Below are positions 44,379-52,899 of a stretch of 64,000 nt of DNA, in pieces. Under the pieces are notes generated by a model. It made no database searches and was not told the DNA's origin. It saw only the letters and a list, made by a program, of their open reading frames with translations. The translations under genes were made by a program, and so were the position numbers. This stretch comes from Chryseobacterium sp. Leaf405. Lineage in GTDB: Bacteria > Bacteroidota > Bacteroidia > Flavobacteriales > Weeksellaceae. Position 1 is the stretch's first letter; each line of letters starts with the position of its first letter. The stretch lies in contig NZ_LMQN01000015.1 of assembly GCF_001425355.1 (NCBI RefSeq), positions 295,862 through 359,861 on the forward strand, read 5' to 3'.

Positions 44379-45584
44379 TTAAAGACTGAATTCTGTTTTG
44401 TACACTTCAAGTGCATTCTTTAAGATTTCTGCACTTCTTTTTAAATCTTCTTCTTTCAAGACATAAGCAATTCTCACTTGTTTTTTACCTAATTCAGGAT
44501 TGCTGTAGAAACCTCCGGCTGGTGCAACCATAATCGTTTCATTATTGTTTGAATATTTTTCAAGAAGCCATTGGGCAAACTTTTCGGTGTCGTCTACAGG
44601 AAGTTCTGCCACACAATAAAATGCACCTTTCGGTTTCGGACATATAACGCCTGGGATTGCATTTAATGCATCTACCAAGATATTTCTTCTGTGTGTGTAT
44701 TCTTCTCTTACTGCTCTTATGTAAGCTCCGTCGTTCTGGTGAGCGGCAGTTGCAGCGATTTGTCCCAACAAAACCGGACTTAATCTCGCTTGTGCAAAAA
44801 GCATCGCCGCATCATGAATTTTTTTGGAACGGGTTACCATACATCCGATTCTTACACCACACATCGAATAACGCTTTGATTCTGAATCAATCACAATACA
44901 GTTTTCGCTTAGTTCAGGGAAAGAAAGAATAGAAATTGGTTGTTTTCCGTCATAGGCATATTCTCTGTACACCTCGTCAGAAATAATAACGATGTCGTAT
45001 TTCAAAGCGATTTCTGCCAATTGCTGAAGTTCTTCACGGGTATAAAGATATCCTGTAGGATTTCCTGGATTACAGATTACAATTGCTCTTGTTTTTGGTG
45101 TGATTTTCTTCTCAAATTCTTCAATCGGAGGAAGGGCAAAACCTGTATCAATTGTAGAAGGTACAGCCACAACATTTACATTAAATGTACTGGTAAAACC
45201 ATTGTAGTTGGCATAATAAGGTTCAGGGATGATCACTTCATCACCATCGTCACATAAAGTGGAAATAGCAAAATTCAATGCCTCAGATCCTCCGTTGGTA
45301 ACAATAAAATTATCTGTAGTAAGATCCGTAAAACCTAAAGAATGATAATATTCGTTAAGTGCTTTTCTATACTCGATATTTCCTTCAGAAAGAGCATATT
45401 CCAATACTTTTAAATCAATATTTTTTAAAGCATTAAGAGCCGTTTCCGGAGTTTCAATATCCGGTTGCCCGATATTCAGGTGATATACTTTTATTCCTTT
45501 TTGTTTCGCTTTAAGGGCAAAAGGAACCAGTTTTCTTACCGGAGAAGCCGGCATGTGTTGTGCTCTGTTTGAAATATTAGGCAT
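44379..45584 (-). CDS. pyridoxal-phosphate-dependent class I/II aminotransferase
   Basis: This 401-residue fold-type I aminotransferase is similar to aspartate aminotransferases. It begins with VRKLVPFALKAKQKGIKVYHLNIGQPDIETP, has the NPGNPTGYLYTREEL block, SDEVYREYAYDG, and the PLP lysine in SESKRYSMCGVRIGC (where SK is followed by Arg-Tyr instead of the usual Thr-Tyr). The C-terminal KKQVRIAYVLKEEDL carries the substrate-carboxylate arginine. The substrate is not certain: aspartate or an aromatic or branched-chain amino acid. Confidence 0.9.
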   Translation of the reverse strand: MPNISNRAQHMPASPVRKLVPFALKAKQKGIKVYHLNIGQPDIETPETALNALKNIDLKVLEYALSEGNIEYRKALNEYYHSLGFTDLTTDNFIVTNGGSEALNFAISTLCDDGDEVIIPEPYYANYNGFTSTFNVNVVAVPSTIDTGFALPPIEEFEKKITPKTRAIVICNPGNPTGYLYTREELQQLAEIALKYDIVIISDEVYREYAYDGKQPISILSFPELSENCIVIDSESKRYSMCGVRIGCMVTRSKKIHDAAMLFAQARLSPVLLGQIAATAAHQNDGAYIRAVREEYTHRRNILVDALNAIPGVICPKPKGAFYCVAELPVDDTEKFAQWLLEKYSNNNETIMVAPAGGFYSNPELGKKQVRIAYVLKEEDLKRSAEILKNALEVYKTEFSL

Positions 45585-45865
45585 TGTTCAAATAATTTGA
45601 AGCAAAAATAAGGTTTAATTTCTCAATATTAAAATTAAGGTTGATTACTTGTGATTTGCTGTGTTTTACCAAATATTTATTATTTAAGGCTAAAATTAAT
45701 TAGTTTCTTAAAATAATGTGGTATATATTTTTGATAATTAATATTTGAATTGATTTTTTAATTGCTTAATTTTATGGATTATTGATATTTTTTATATAAA
45801 AGTTATGTTAAAATCTTTTTTATATTGTTTTTTTTATAAATTTACAGGCATAATAACTAGTAAAT

Positions 45866-47605
45866 ATGAAATTAAAACTACTTTTTGGAGCTGTTAATGC
45901 GGTAGCTCTATTTTATGCCTCTACGATGATGGCTCAAAATTATCAGGTAATGCCTGTTCAGTCCGGTTTTACGGCAGATGTAATTGCTAATGGAGTAGGA
46001 TCTTCAGCAATTTCTACAACCAGCGATGTTGATGGTGTTTCATTTGCATTTGTATCAAGAGATTTTCAGGTAAATTCGGGAAGTACGCCTTTAAGTTATG
46101 GTTTGCCGACCGACGGTTTGATAACAACAGTTGTGGCAACGACACCGGGATTAACGTATAAGTTGGCGAATTATAATAACAATAATTCATTAAAACTTTC
46201 AAACCAAAACGATACGGGAACTGTAGTGTTTTCAACTCCTATACCTGCTTTTAAGTTGTATATGCTTGCAACAAGCGGAAGTGGTGCTTCGACAACTTCG
46301 GTAACAGTAAATTTTACGGATAATACTTCTCAGACATTTACAGGAGTGGCAGTTGCAGACTGGTACGGTGCAACAGGTTTTGCTGTTCAGGGATTCGGAA
46401 GGATCAACAGGACGAATGATACGTTAGAGTCAGGAAACGGAACCAATCCGAGATTATACCAGATTTTATTAACCATTGATGCTGCTAATCAAGCGAAACC
46501 AATTCAAAGTGTTTCGGTTACAAAAACTTCTTCGACTCAGGGATATACCAATGTTTTTGCATTTTCAGCAGATGCTTATACAGATTGTGTAGCGCCTACT
46601 TTACAGCCAGTAGGCACGCTAACTGCGAGTACGGCAGCAATTTCATGGACAGTTCCGGCAGGAACTCAGGCAGTGAGTTATGATGTATATTACAGTACAA
46701 CAAATACTCCTCCTACTGCAAGTTCAACTCCGAACCTGACGGGAATTTCAGGGACTTCTACAACAATTCCGGGTCTTAATGCTAATACCAATTATTATTA
46801 TTGGGTAAGAACAAATTGTAGCTCTGCAACAAGCCAAAGTGTATGGTCGTTCTCAGGAACTTTCAAAACTGCATGTGGTGCGGTAACTTCATTGTTTGAA
46901 AACTTCGATTCTTACAGTACAGGAAATGTAGTTCCTGATTGTTGGGTAAGATTGGCAGGAACTGGTTCGCAAACGATTACTTCTACAACTCCTGCTTCGG
47001 GAACAAGAAATATTTATCAGTTTAATTCTGCATCCAATACACCAACTTATGTTGTGCTTCCGGTATTCAGTAATATTAATGCAGGAAATAATCAACTAAG
47101 ATTAAAAGCAAGAGTAAGTTCGGGAGCTCCGGGTACTTTAACGGTTGGATATGTAACAAATACTGCGGATGCAAGTACGTTTGTGGCTATTCAGGCTTTA
47201 TCGATTACAAATACAAGTTATACAGCTGCCGGTTCTGAATATACGGTTGCAGTTCCAAATACCGTTCCTGCCGGTGCAAGATTGGCAATAAGATGTGCTA
47301 ATGACAGTAAATCTTATTATTGGGATGATGTGTATTGGGAAACGGCTAACTTAAGTACTTCAGAAGTAGATGCTAATAAGAGAAAACTATCTGTGTACCC
47401 AAATCCTTTTAGAGACGTATTATCTATTTCTGAAATTGAAAAAGTGACATCAGTTACCATAAGTGACGTTTCAGGAAGAGCGGTAAGAACAATTGATAAT
47501 CCATCAAAAGAGATTAATTTAAGTTTCTTGAATGCAGGTCTTTACTTGGTTACTCTTAAAATGAAAGACGGAACGCAGTTTACTGTGAAAGCAATTAAAA
47601 AATAA
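45866..47605 (+). CDS. secreted protein with fibronectin type III domain and T9SS sorting domain
   Basis: This 579-residue exported protein has a signal peptide ending MMAQ. About residues 245-340 form a fibronectin type III domain (TLQPVGTLTASTAAISWTVP, then ANTNYYYWVRTNCSS). Before it is a domain of unknown type and after it a jelly-roll-like region (LFENFDSYSTGNVVPDCWVR). The C-terminal 75 residues match the type A T9SS sorting domain (KLSVYPNPFRDVLSISEIEK, SFLNAGLYLVTLKMKDG, VKAIKK). The cargo would be exported through the T9SS translocon and anchored. Its function is unknown; an adhesin or polysaccharide-binding role is possible. Confidence 0.88.
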   Translation: MKLKLLFGAVNAVALFYASTMMAQNYQVMPVQSGFTADVIANGVGSSAISTTSDVDGVSFAFVSRDFQVNSGSTPLSYGLPTDGLITTVVATTPGLTYKLANYNNNNSLKLSNQNDTGTVVFSTPIPAFKLYMLATSGSGASTTSVTVNFTDNTSQTFTGVAVADWYGATGFAVQGFGRINRTNDTLESGNGTNPRLYQILLTIDAANQAKPIQSVSVTKTSSTQGYTNVFAFSADAYTDCVAPTLQPVGTLTASTAAISWTVPAGTQAVSYDVYYSTTNTPPTASSTPNLTGISGTSTTIPGLNANTNYYYWVRTNCSSATSQSVWSFSGTFKTACGAVTSLFENFDSYSTGNVVPDCWVRLAGTGSQTITSTTPASGTRNIYQFNSASNTPTYVVLPVFSNINAGNNQLRLKARVSSGAPGTLTVGYVTNTADASTFVAIQALSITNTSYTAAGSEYTVAVPNTVPAGARLAIRCANDSKSYYWDDVYWETANLSTSEVDANKRKLSVYPNPFRDVLSISEIEKVTSVTISDVSGRAVRTIDNPSKEINLSFLNAGLYLVTLKMKDGTQFTVKAIKK

Positions 47606-47630
47606 TTTCAGATTTAATAATTTACAACGA

Positions 47631-47665
47631 GACAGCTGTATGAAAAGTATAGCTGTCTTTTTTTG
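47631..47665 (+). terminator. terminator of the T9SS cargo gene
   Basis: GACAGCTGTA and TATAGCTGTC form a ten-pair stem (one G-T) with a seven-base loop, followed by eight T. Confidence 0.88.
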
Positions 47666-47729
47666 TTTGAAAATGTGGTACAGTATTTTGTGATAAATTA
47701 TCATATTTTTGCGTCAAAATATAAAATAT

Positions 47730-48911
47730 ATGAAGAAATTAAATCTATTCTTTTCTATTGTAGTATTTTCTCAATGTATATATGCTCAGCGAATTGATAA
47801 AGAAACGATCAGTTTTCAGTTGTTGAAAGAACCTGTTTTTGCGACGGATCTTGCGAACAGAAATTATACGATTACTGTAAAATCTCCTTACAATATTACA
47901 AAAGATGATGTGTTGAGAATATCAAAAGAAGATCATCAGAGATTGGTTGATAATTATCAGACCAATGTAGAAACTGCAAAAATTGAGCATCAGGAAAGAT
48001 TAAAAGATTATGAAGCCGAAGTGAAAAAGCTTCAGGAAAAATTTAAATTAGAATCAGCAGAATACAATAAATTATCCGCTGTGGAAAAAATTGCCGCTGT
48101 AAATGGTGCGCCGATATTGAGATTGCCATCAAGACCTGTTCTAAATATTCCGCCGATGCCGATCTACAGACAGCCGGATCTTAGAGATGCTTTGATTGTT
48201 GATAATAAAATTCTTGCTTCACAGATGGATGTTGCCGATTTTTCAAAAACCGGTAACTATCTTGATGTTGTGGTTGAAATGGAAAGAACGAACTTTCAGG
48301 ATAATCAGGGAAAAACTTTTGCCAATCAGCCGGTGAGAATTATCGGAAAACAAAATGGAGCCGTAAAATTAGATGAAACTTATTTCTCAGATTTTGCTGA
48401 AATAGCAAGTGTTCCGACTAATGAGCTTAATCTTAACTACCACGAAAAAAATTATTTGCAGAGAACGATGGATCGTACAAGAAATATCATTAATGATCAT
48501 TTCGGATATCAGACTATAAATTCTACAGTCAAGTTGGAAACGGTAAAAAATAAAGGAGACTACGACGATTTGGAAAAAGCATACATCTATGTAACGACAA
48601 ATCTTAAAAAACTTCAGGCAAAATCAGATTACGAGCCCAACAAAGTAGCGATGGAAAATATGCAGAAGGGAATTGATTTGTGGAAATCGGCTTTAACAAA
48701 GGTAGATTACAACGATAAAAAAGCATTGTACAACCAAAAAATCGGTGAATATCTTTATTTTAACCTGATAAGATTAAATGTAGCATTCGGAAATTATAAG
48801 GAAGCAGAAAAATATCTGAATGAATTGCAGGAGCATTTAGTAGATATTAAATTATCCTACGATGCCAACCTTGAATTGAAGAAATTAGAAGAAAAAATTT
48901 ACAATAACTAA
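47730..48911 (+). CDS. secreted protein of unknown function, coiled-coil segment
   Basis: This 393-residue exported protein starts at the ATG at 47730 (MKKLNLFFSIVVFSQCIYAQ signal peptide). An upstream TTG at 47709 is part of the promoter element TATTTTTG (47704-47711) and is not used. About residues 70-115 form a charged helix (HQERLKDYEAEVKKLQEKFK). A proline-rich linker follows (LRLPSRPVLNIPPMPIYRQP) and then tetratricopeptide-like helices near the C-terminus (FGNYKEAEKYLNELQEHLVD). It is eight bases before the next gene. No family was recognised. Confidence 0.78.
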   Translation: MKKLNLFFSIVVFSQCIYAQRIDKETISFQLLKEPVFATDLANRNYTITVKSPYNITKDDVLRISKEDHQRLVDNYQTNVETAKIEHQERLKDYEAEVKKLQEKFKLESAEYNKLSAVEKIAAVNGAPILRLPSRPVLNIPPMPIYRQPDLRDALIVDNKILASQMDVADFSKTGNYLDVVVEMERTNFQDNQGKTFANQPVRIIGKQNGAVKLDETYFSDFAEIASVPTNELNLNYHEKNYLQRTMDRTRNIINDHFGYQTINSTVKLETVKNKGDYDDLEKAYIYVTTNLKKLQAKSDYEPNKVAMENMQKGIDLWKSALTKVDYNDKKALYNQKIGEYLYFNLIRLNVAFGNYKEAEKYLNELQEHLVDIKLSYDANLELKKLEEKIYNN

Positions 48912-48919
48912 GAAATATT

Positions 48920-50344
48920 ATGATTAAACAGATTATTGCTTCGGCATTAATTACCGCTTCGGTATGCACTTTTGCACAGACAAAAATAGTGGAAGGAACA
49001 AAATTTACCACCGATGACAATCTTGAAAAAGATGAAAAACTGGTTTTGGCAGATGATTACAATTCTTATATGTTCAGCGCGATCAATATCGACGGGCTGA
49101 TGAGAAATGTCTTTCCTCACAAAAAATTATTGATCAGAAAGCTTGATCAAAACGGAAGTTTGTTGGATACCTATACTAAAGATTACGCAAACAAAACAAA
49201 CGGAGTTCTGCACAATTATTTAGGATCTCAACAGATTGATGACGATAAATTTGTAGCTTTTACAGAAGAATATTTCGGGAAAGAAAATAGAAAAGAGGTT
49301 TTTCAGCACGTTTTCAGTAAAAAAGAAGGTGCTTTCACCACAAAAAGTATTGCAAAATATACGATTGAATCTACCAATAAATCGGGAACAACGTATGTAG
49401 TTTTCTCTGAAAATGGAAAATATGCAGCGGTTTTCAACGACAGATATGCGAATAAGAAAACCAATAACATCAATGATGCTTTGGTGATTGATTTGAGATC
49501 ACTTTCTCCGGTTTGGAGCAAAGAAATCTCGTTGAGCAGCGATTATGTTGAAAAATCTTTAACATTAACAAACTCAGGAAAAATCGTCTTGCTTCGTAAA
49601 GCTGCGGGCTGGAAAGAGTCTTATAAAATAGAATTGGTTTCTAATACAGAAGACAAAGATCTTCCGTTTGACGACAAATATATTCCTGAAAAATTGTATG
49701 CTATCAGCAAAAATGATAACGATTATCTGGTTGCTTTCGGAAGAAAAAATCAGGCGGTTACTTTAGCAGGAAGTACTTTCGGAACGGTAATGTTTTATGA
49801 TATTAAAACTGGAAAAGACGTTATCAGCACTACAAATTTGGCAGGAGCTAAAGATATGAGCGATGTGAAAGTAATTAAAACAATCGTTAAAAATGATGAG
49901 GTTTTAATGGCTGTTCAGCAGGAAACTATTACGAGACCGTTGCCTACAGCAATGAACCGTTTTCCTGATCCTGTGTACAAATTGGATGTCGGAGTGTTGA
50001 TGAAATTCAATAAAGAAGGTGAAGTAAAGCAGTTCGTTCCGCTTGGTAGCAATCCTTTGGGAAGAAGAATTCAGGTAATCGAATCGGGTGATAATTTGTA
50101 TGTATCATCATTTTATCCAAAAGGAGCGTTCGGAAATACAGGGTTTTCAATGAAAGCTTTTGATTTTGGCGGATTGGCTCCGAGAGAATTAACATTAGAT
50201 TACAAAGGGAAAAATTTCTTTATGAACTATGGATTTACGGACGGAAATTTAATCCAGTTTGTTCCTAATGTGAATAAATTACTGTTCTTACAAAAAAACG
50301 GTAAAGATGTTCAGATGATTAATGTTTACAATTTTGTAAAATAA
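48920..50344 (+). CDS. secreted protein of unknown function, probable beta-propeller
   Basis: This 474-residue exported protein has a signal peptide (MIKQIIASALITASVCTFAQ). The mature sequence is made of repeated beta-strand units with polar turns, for example KLLIRKLDQNGSLLDTYTKD, KYAAVFNDRYANKK, KIVLLRKAAGWKESY and LYVSSFYPKGAFGN. This suggests a beta-propeller, although no repeat consensus was found. It is co-transcribed with the preceding secreted protein and followed by a terminator with an 18-T tract. No family was recognised. Confidence 0.76.
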   Translation: MIKQIIASALITASVCTFAQTKIVEGTKFTTDDNLEKDEKLVLADDYNSYMFSAINIDGLMRNVFPHKKLLIRKLDQNGSLLDTYTKDYANKTNGVLHNYLGSQQIDDDKFVAFTEEYFGKENRKEVFQHVFSKKEGAFTTKSIAKYTIESTNKSGTTYVVFSENGKYAAVFNDRYANKKTNNINDALVIDLRSLSPVWSKEISLSSDYVEKSLTLTNSGKIVLLRKAAGWKESYKIELVSNTEDKDLPFDDKYIPEKLYAISKNDNDYLVAFGRKNQAVTLAGSTFGTVMFYDIKTGKDVISTTNLAGAKDMSDVKVIKTIVKNDEVLMAVQQETITRPLPTAMNRFPDPVYKLDVGVLMKFNKEGEVKQFVPLGSNPLGRRIQVIESGDNLYVSSFYPKGAFGNTGFSMKAFDFGGLAPRELTLDYKGKNFFMNYGFTDGNLIQFVPNVNKLLFLQKNGKDVQMINVYNFVK

Positions 50345-50359
50345 TGAGTATTATACCCG

Positions 50360-50493
50360 TTGTGCATTTTGATGTATTTTCGTCACTTCGAGTAGGTTTT
50401 TGAAAAAAATCGTATCGAGAAGTTTGTAATTTTGAAGGCAGATCTATTCTTCGAATTGACGTATCTAACATTAAAATTTTTCAAAATGCACAA
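50360..50493. repeat. 134-bp palindromic intergenic element with perfect 13-bp ends
   Basis: TTGTGCATTTTGA at 50360-50372 and TCAAAATGCACAA at 50481-50493 are exact inverted copies. Inside, CGTCACTTCGAG and CTTCGAATTGACG form a second imperfect inverted pair. There is no coding capacity. It resembles the TCGAGAAGT-type dispersed palindromes of flavobacteria. Confidence 0.65.
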
Positions 50494-50515
50494 TGCGTGG
50501 ATTATATAAAAATCA

Positions 50516-50560
50516 AATCAGTCTTACATTTTGTGAGGCTGATTTTTTTTTTTTTTTTTT
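50516..50560 (+). terminator. terminator with 18-T tail
   Basis: AATCAGTCTTACA and TGTGAGGCTGATT form a thirteen-pair stem (two G-T pairs) with a three-base loop. The next 18 bases (50543-50560) are all T, unusually long for such a terminator. Confidence 0.88.
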
Positions 50561-50626
50561 GACTTGATTTAAAAATGATTTTCATTAAAATTTTGTTAAT
50601 TTGAATAATTATTAAAACTAAATTAA

Positions 50627-51082
50627 ATGCAAATTCCGGCAGATTCTGTAGACGAGTATATCTCAAAAATTCCTGAAGAAAGACAGGAGATTTTCAAAAG
50701 AGTATTTGATGCAATTAATGATAACTTACCAAAAGGTTTTAAGCAAGGAATGAATTATGGGATGATCGGATGGGCAATTCCACTGGAGACGTATCCGGCG
50801 GGATATCATTGTACACCGGAAAGTCCGCTTCCGTTTATGGCATTGGCTTCGCAGAAAAATTTCATTGCTTTTTATCACATGGGAATGTATGCAAATCCGG
50901 AATTGTTAGACTGGTTTGTGACAGAATATCCAAAGCATTCAAAAAGGAAATTAGACATGGGAAAATCGTGCGTCCGTTTCAAGAAAATGGATGATATTCC
51001 GCTGGAATTATTGGCTGAGGTGAGCAAAAAAATGACTGTACAAGATTGGATTAACTGTTATGAGAATAGTCTTAAAAAATAA
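50627..51082 (+). CDS. DUF1801 domain protein
   Basis: This 151-residue protein has the DUF1801 layout: VDEYISKIPEERQEIFKRVFDAINDNLP helix, the GMNYGMIGWAIPLETYP strand region, and the conserved FIAFYHMGMYANPELLDWFV and DMGKSCVRFKKMDDIP blocks. It is cytoplasmic with unknown function. It overlaps the start of the next gene by 23 bases, so the two are translationally coupled. Confidence 0.85.
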   Translation: MQIPADSVDEYISKIPEERQEIFKRVFDAINDNLPKGFKQGMNYGMIGWAIPLETYPAGYHCTPESPLPFMALASQKNFIAFYHMGMYANPELLDWFVTEYPKHSKRKLDMGKSCVRFKKMDDIPLELLAEVSKKMTVQDWINCYENSLKK

Positions 51083-51716
51083 TGTGCTTCTAAGAATTTT
51101 CGCAGTTGTTTTTATTTTAAATTTAATAATTGGCTGTAAAAATTCTGCAGTTTCAGGATTAAAAAATGGAGATTTATTATTCGTTACGGCAAAAGAAACC
51201 GGACTTTCGGGCGCTATCAATAATGTGACTCAAAAACAGAAAAATGCTTCTTTCGATCATATCGGAATTTTACAAAAAGATAAAAACGGAACTTTCGTTT
51301 TACATGCTGCACCCAAAGGTGGTTCACAGAAACAAAAAGTTGAAAATTTTCTGAAAGATCATGCGAATGACGGACAGAAAGTTATTGTTTACCGTTTAAA
51401 ACCTGAATATCAGAATTCAATTCCTAATGCGATTTCAAAAGCTGAATCAATGACTGGAAAACCTTACAATTTCAATTATATTTTAGATGAAAATTCCTAT
51501 TACTGTTCAGATTTTATCGAAAGGGCTTTCAGAAAAGATCAAATTTTCAAATTAGAACCGATGACTTTCATTGATCCGAAAATAGGGAAAACTAATGAAT
51601 TCTGGGAACAATTTTATGCAAAGAAAAACCTCAAAGTTCCTGAAGGAGAATTGGGTTGTAATCCAAACGGATTAGCTGCTTCCGACAAGCTGGAAAGAAT
51701 TAAAGAAATGAAATAA
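51060..51716 (+). CDS. YiiX/YebB-like NlpC/P60-type cysteine hydrolase, lipoprotein
   Basis: This 218-residue protein has the signal FAVVFILNLIIGC, giving a lipidated cysteine. It matches the YiiX/YebB-like permuted NlpC/P60 group: LKNGDLLFV, the catalytic histidine in ASFDHIGILQ and the catalytic cysteine in SYYCSDFIERAF. The likely role is cleavage of an amide in the periplasm, perhaps in peptidoglycan or a lipid; the substrate is unknown. It starts inside the preceding gene. Confidence 0.85.
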   Translation: MRIVLKNNVLLRIFAVVFILNLIIGCKNSAVSGLKNGDLLFVTAKETGLSGAINNVTQKQKNASFDHIGILQKDKNGTFVLHAAPKGGSQKQKVENFLKDHANDGQKVIVYRLKPEYQNSIPNAISKAESMTGKPYNFNYILDENSYYCSDFIERAFRKDQIFKLEPMTFIDPKIGKTNEFWEQFYAKKNLKVPEGELGCNPNGLAASDKLERIKEMK

Positions 51717-51732
51717 ATATTCATATCACTTG

Positions 51733-51758
51733 AAGCGGGCTTTTAGTCCGTTTTTTTT
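51733..51758 (+). terminator. terminator after the YiiX-like gene
   Basis: AAGCGGGCT and AGTCCGTTT form a nine-pair stem (two G-T) with a three-base loop and a T run. Confidence 0.78.
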
Positions 51759-51930
51759 GCAATAAACTCAGGCATTGTACCGAAAATTTCAGCTTATTTA
51801 AAAATTTTCAAATAAAACTAAAAATTATTACTCTACTAATTTGGTGGACTAATAATTTTTTATATTTTTGTCAAAGATTTAACGCACAGAGCAATGAATA
51901 TTAGTATTTAACCCAAACAGAAGTTTTGTT

Positions 51931-52242
51931 ATGATAACACCAAATCCAAACCTGCAGGTTTTACAAAACAACATCAGCCTGCCAAAAAAAGAATTGATAC
52001 TGGAAATAGAATTAAATGGAAAAATGAAGTTTGAAAGCTTAATGAATACCATTTATATGCAGTTTGGAATTTGCCACAAAGTGTTATCAGCAAACGTTGA
52101 ATACATGAACGGACGTAGTTTCGGGTCGGTTCAGTTATATATAAATATAAGTTCAGAGGATTTTGAGCAATTGGAATTTTATCTGAATAAAAATAAACTT
52201 TTGAGTACAACTGTAGAATATATCTGCAGAAAATACACATAG
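51931..52242 (+). CDS. stand-alone NIL-domain protein
   Basis: The 103 residues match the NIL domain, the regulatory methionine-sensing domain usually fused to the MetN ABC-transporter ATPase. The strand-helix pattern FESLMNTIYMQFGICHKVL, SANVEYMNGRSFGSVQLYI and FEQLEFYLNKNKLLSTTVEYI fits the family. No ATPase or permease gene is nearby, so it acts alone or with a distant partner. A TATTTTTG promoter element is at 51863-51870. Ligand binding (methionine or another amino acid) is a guess from the family. Confidence 0.78.
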   Translation: MITPNPNLQVLQNNISLPKKELILEIELNGKMKFESLMNTIYMQFGICHKVLSANVEYMNGRSFGSVQLYINISSEDFEQLEFYLNKNKLLSTTVEYICRKYT

Positions 52243-52267
52243 GTGAGGTTCATATAGTTTTAATTAC

Positions 52268-52298
52268 AAAGGATGTCTGATTTAGGCATCCTTTTTTC
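52268..52298 (+). terminator. terminator of the NIL-domain gene
   Basis: AAAGGATGTCT and AGGCATCCTTT form an eleven-pair stem (one G-T) around a five-base loop, followed by T. Confidence 0.88.
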
Positions 52299-52341
52299 AT
52301 TATGTGTGGAAAAAAGACTTATTTTTAATAAAATTTAAACT

Positions 52342-52896
52342 ATGATAATCTTACTTATTGTTATTGCACTTGTTGTGATCTTTTTATTGTATGGCGTTTC
52401 CATTTATAACAGATTGGTGAAACTTAGAAATCTCGTTCAGGAAGCTTGGAGCAGCATTGATGTTATGCTTAAAAAACGTCATGATTTAATTCCGAATTTG
52501 GTGGAAACAGTAAAAGGATATGCAACCCACGAACGTGAAACATTGGAAAATGTAACAAAAGCAAGAAATCTTGCTGTCGGAGCCAATTCTGTTGAAACTA
52601 AAGAAGCAGCAGAAAAAAATCTGAATCAGGCAATGATGAATTTATTTGCAGTGGCAGAACAGTATCCTGATTTGAAAGCGAATGCAAATTTCCAACAACT
52701 ACAATCGGAACTGACTTCCATTGAAAATGACATTGAAAAATCCAGAAGATATTACAACGGAACCGTTCGTGAAAACAATACGTTGGTAGAATATTTCCCA
52801 AGCAACATTATCGCTAATATGTATAAATTCGAGAAATCGCCGTTCTTCGAATTGGAAAATGTTGCAGAAAGAGAAGTTCCAACTGTTAAATTTTAA
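52342..52896 (+). CDS. LemA-family membrane protein
   Basis: This 184-residue protein has one N-terminal membrane helix (IILLIVIALVVIFLLYGVSIY) and a long helical part. The LemA signature is clear: NLVQEAWSSIDVMLKKRHDLIPNLVETVKGYATHE, then SELTSIENDIEKSRRYYNGTVRENN and FPSNIIANMYKFEKSPFFE. Function is unknown in most bacteria. It lies directly upstream (three bp) of the first of two DUF2207 proteins, a frequent partner. Confidence 0.93.
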   Translation: MIILLIVIALVVIFLLYGVSIYNRLVKLRNLVQEAWSSIDVMLKKRHDLIPNLVETVKGYATHERETLENVTKARNLAVGANSVETKEAAEKNLNQAMMNLFAVAEQYPDLKANANFQQLQSELTSIENDIEKSRRYYNGTVRENNTLVEYFPSNIIANMYKFEKSPFFELENVAEREVPTVKF

Positions 52897-52899
52897 AAA

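Noticed and set aside
45585..45865. Hidden gene in the AT-rich 281-bp gap before the T9SS cargo gene
   Set aside because: No frame with codon usage like the neighbours; only AT-rich promoter-like sequence is seen.
51720..51930. SAM or methionine-related riboswitch before the NIL-domain gene
   Set aside because: Apart from the terminator of the previous gene and a -7 element, no conserved stem pattern is visible.
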